A stretch of 55,041 bases of DNA from NCBI GenBank assembly GCA_039029395.1, contig JBCCGG010000040.1:1-55041 (forward strand), read 5' to 3'. This document shows, piece by piece, positions 54,856 to 55,041 of the stretch. Source of the DNA: JBCCGG01 sp039029395. GTDB lineage: Bacteria; Pseudomonadota; Alphaproteobacteria; Kiloniellales; JAKSDN01. Each line of letters opens with the position of its first letter. Position 1 is the first letter of the stretch. The translations under genes and the position numbers were made by a program. The notes beneath the pieces are model-generated. The model was not told the DNA's origin. It searched no databases and worked only from the letters and a program-made list of their open reading frames with translations.

Positions 54856-55041
54856 TCAATCCTCGGAGTTGATTAGCCGCTCCGCAAGATCGCTATGTAC
54901 CGGGTCCAGCAGGCCTCCCGGCCCGTAGTAGCTCCCAAACGAGCGTTGTGCGGTGGCCACCTCTACGTCAAGGCCCATGCGCCGGGCCGGGAGGGGAAGT
55001 GAAGAAGTATTATGGCCGAGTGAAGGGGCTGCTCCCGGTCC
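54856..55041 (-). CDS. 3' end of an unidentified gene (5' end outside window)
   Basis: On the minus strand the frame is open from the window edge to TGA at 54858-54856. The last 60 or so codons read 'SSLPLPARRMGLDVEVATAQ' and 'RSFGSYYGPGGLLDPVHSDL', protein-like and not low-complexity. No family is recognised from this fragment. It lies 70 bp upstream of the pentapeptide-repeat gene on the same strand and may be in the same operon. It could also be a chance open frame. Confidence 0.45.
   Translation of the reverse strand, partial: GPGAAPSLGHNTSSLPLPARRMGLDVEVATAQRSFGSYYGPGGLLDPVHSDLAERLINSED

Overview
The window reads as the chromosome of a GC-rich alphaproteobacterium, most likely of the Rhodospirillales/Kiloniellales type. 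The reasons are the very high G+C at third codon positions, the block accB-accC-aat-DUF2155-methyltransferase-mlaD-NDUFA12 (an order typical of Alphaproteobacteria; NDUFA12 is an alphaproteobacterial/mitochondrial complex I subunit), and a B12-dependent class II ribonucleotide reductase. No rRNA, tRNA, CRISPR array, integrase or prophage was seen.

Layout. 1-5.2 kb is accessory: the 3' end of a membrane protein, a TetR regulator with an operator-rich promoter in front of a tiny exported protein, a TauD-type dioxygenase, a DMT exporter divergent from a LysR regulator, and two gene remnants. 5.2-15 kb is housekeeping: D-Ala-D-Ala carboxypeptidase, a ureohydrolase, an M48 metalloprotease, a DsbA-like oxidoreductase, aroQ, accB, accC, aat, and a minus-strand block ending with mlaD and NDUFA12. 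15.3-18.5 kb holds a DUF6352-type protein, a small regulator-like protein behind a perfect 30-bp palindromic operator, and two short-chain dehydrogenases. 18.7-26.5 kb is a signalling operon: a soluble eight-PAS hybrid kinase, a CheY-like receiver, a receiver-cyclase, a SAM methyltransferase and a double-DUF427 protein, with ATGA overlaps at three of four junctions.

26.6-30 kb is a scarred region: a REP-associated transposase lacking one HUH histidine, an N-terminally truncated GFA gene, a small coiled-coil protein and a lower-GC serine hydrolase. 30.1-34 kb is nrdJ with a terminator and a pair of NrdR-like boxes. 34-39.3 kb carries small accessory genes (ferritin-like protein, SABATH-type carboxyl methyltransferase, ABM monooxygenase, an HGGxxGN gene pair, an inverted-repeat element, and a TetR/peroxiredoxin unit with its operator).

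39.4-42.5 kb is the best candidate for an undescribed system: a 904-residue STAND-type P-loop NTPase with eight TPRs, translationally coupled to a 127-residue protein. The two proteins carry related 'G-D-x-N' peptides at opposite ends. 42.5-53.3 kb holds three Rid-family domains around an adenylate cyclase, a class II aldolase, a GlxA-type regulator, an MFS exporter preceded by a leader-peptide attenuator, a MarR-controlled pair with two palindromic operators, a LysE exporter, a methyltransferase and an Ldh-type dehydrogenase. The right end has a pentapeptide-repeat membrane protein whose C-terminal domain is paralogous to the gene at the left edge, in opposite orientation.

Recurring themes are many one-gene regulators beside their targets with visible operators, tight coupling by 4-nt overlaps, and three convergent gene pairs whose stop codons interlock in CTAG/CTAA. 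All identifications rest on reading the sequence and recalled family knowledge; no database search was run.
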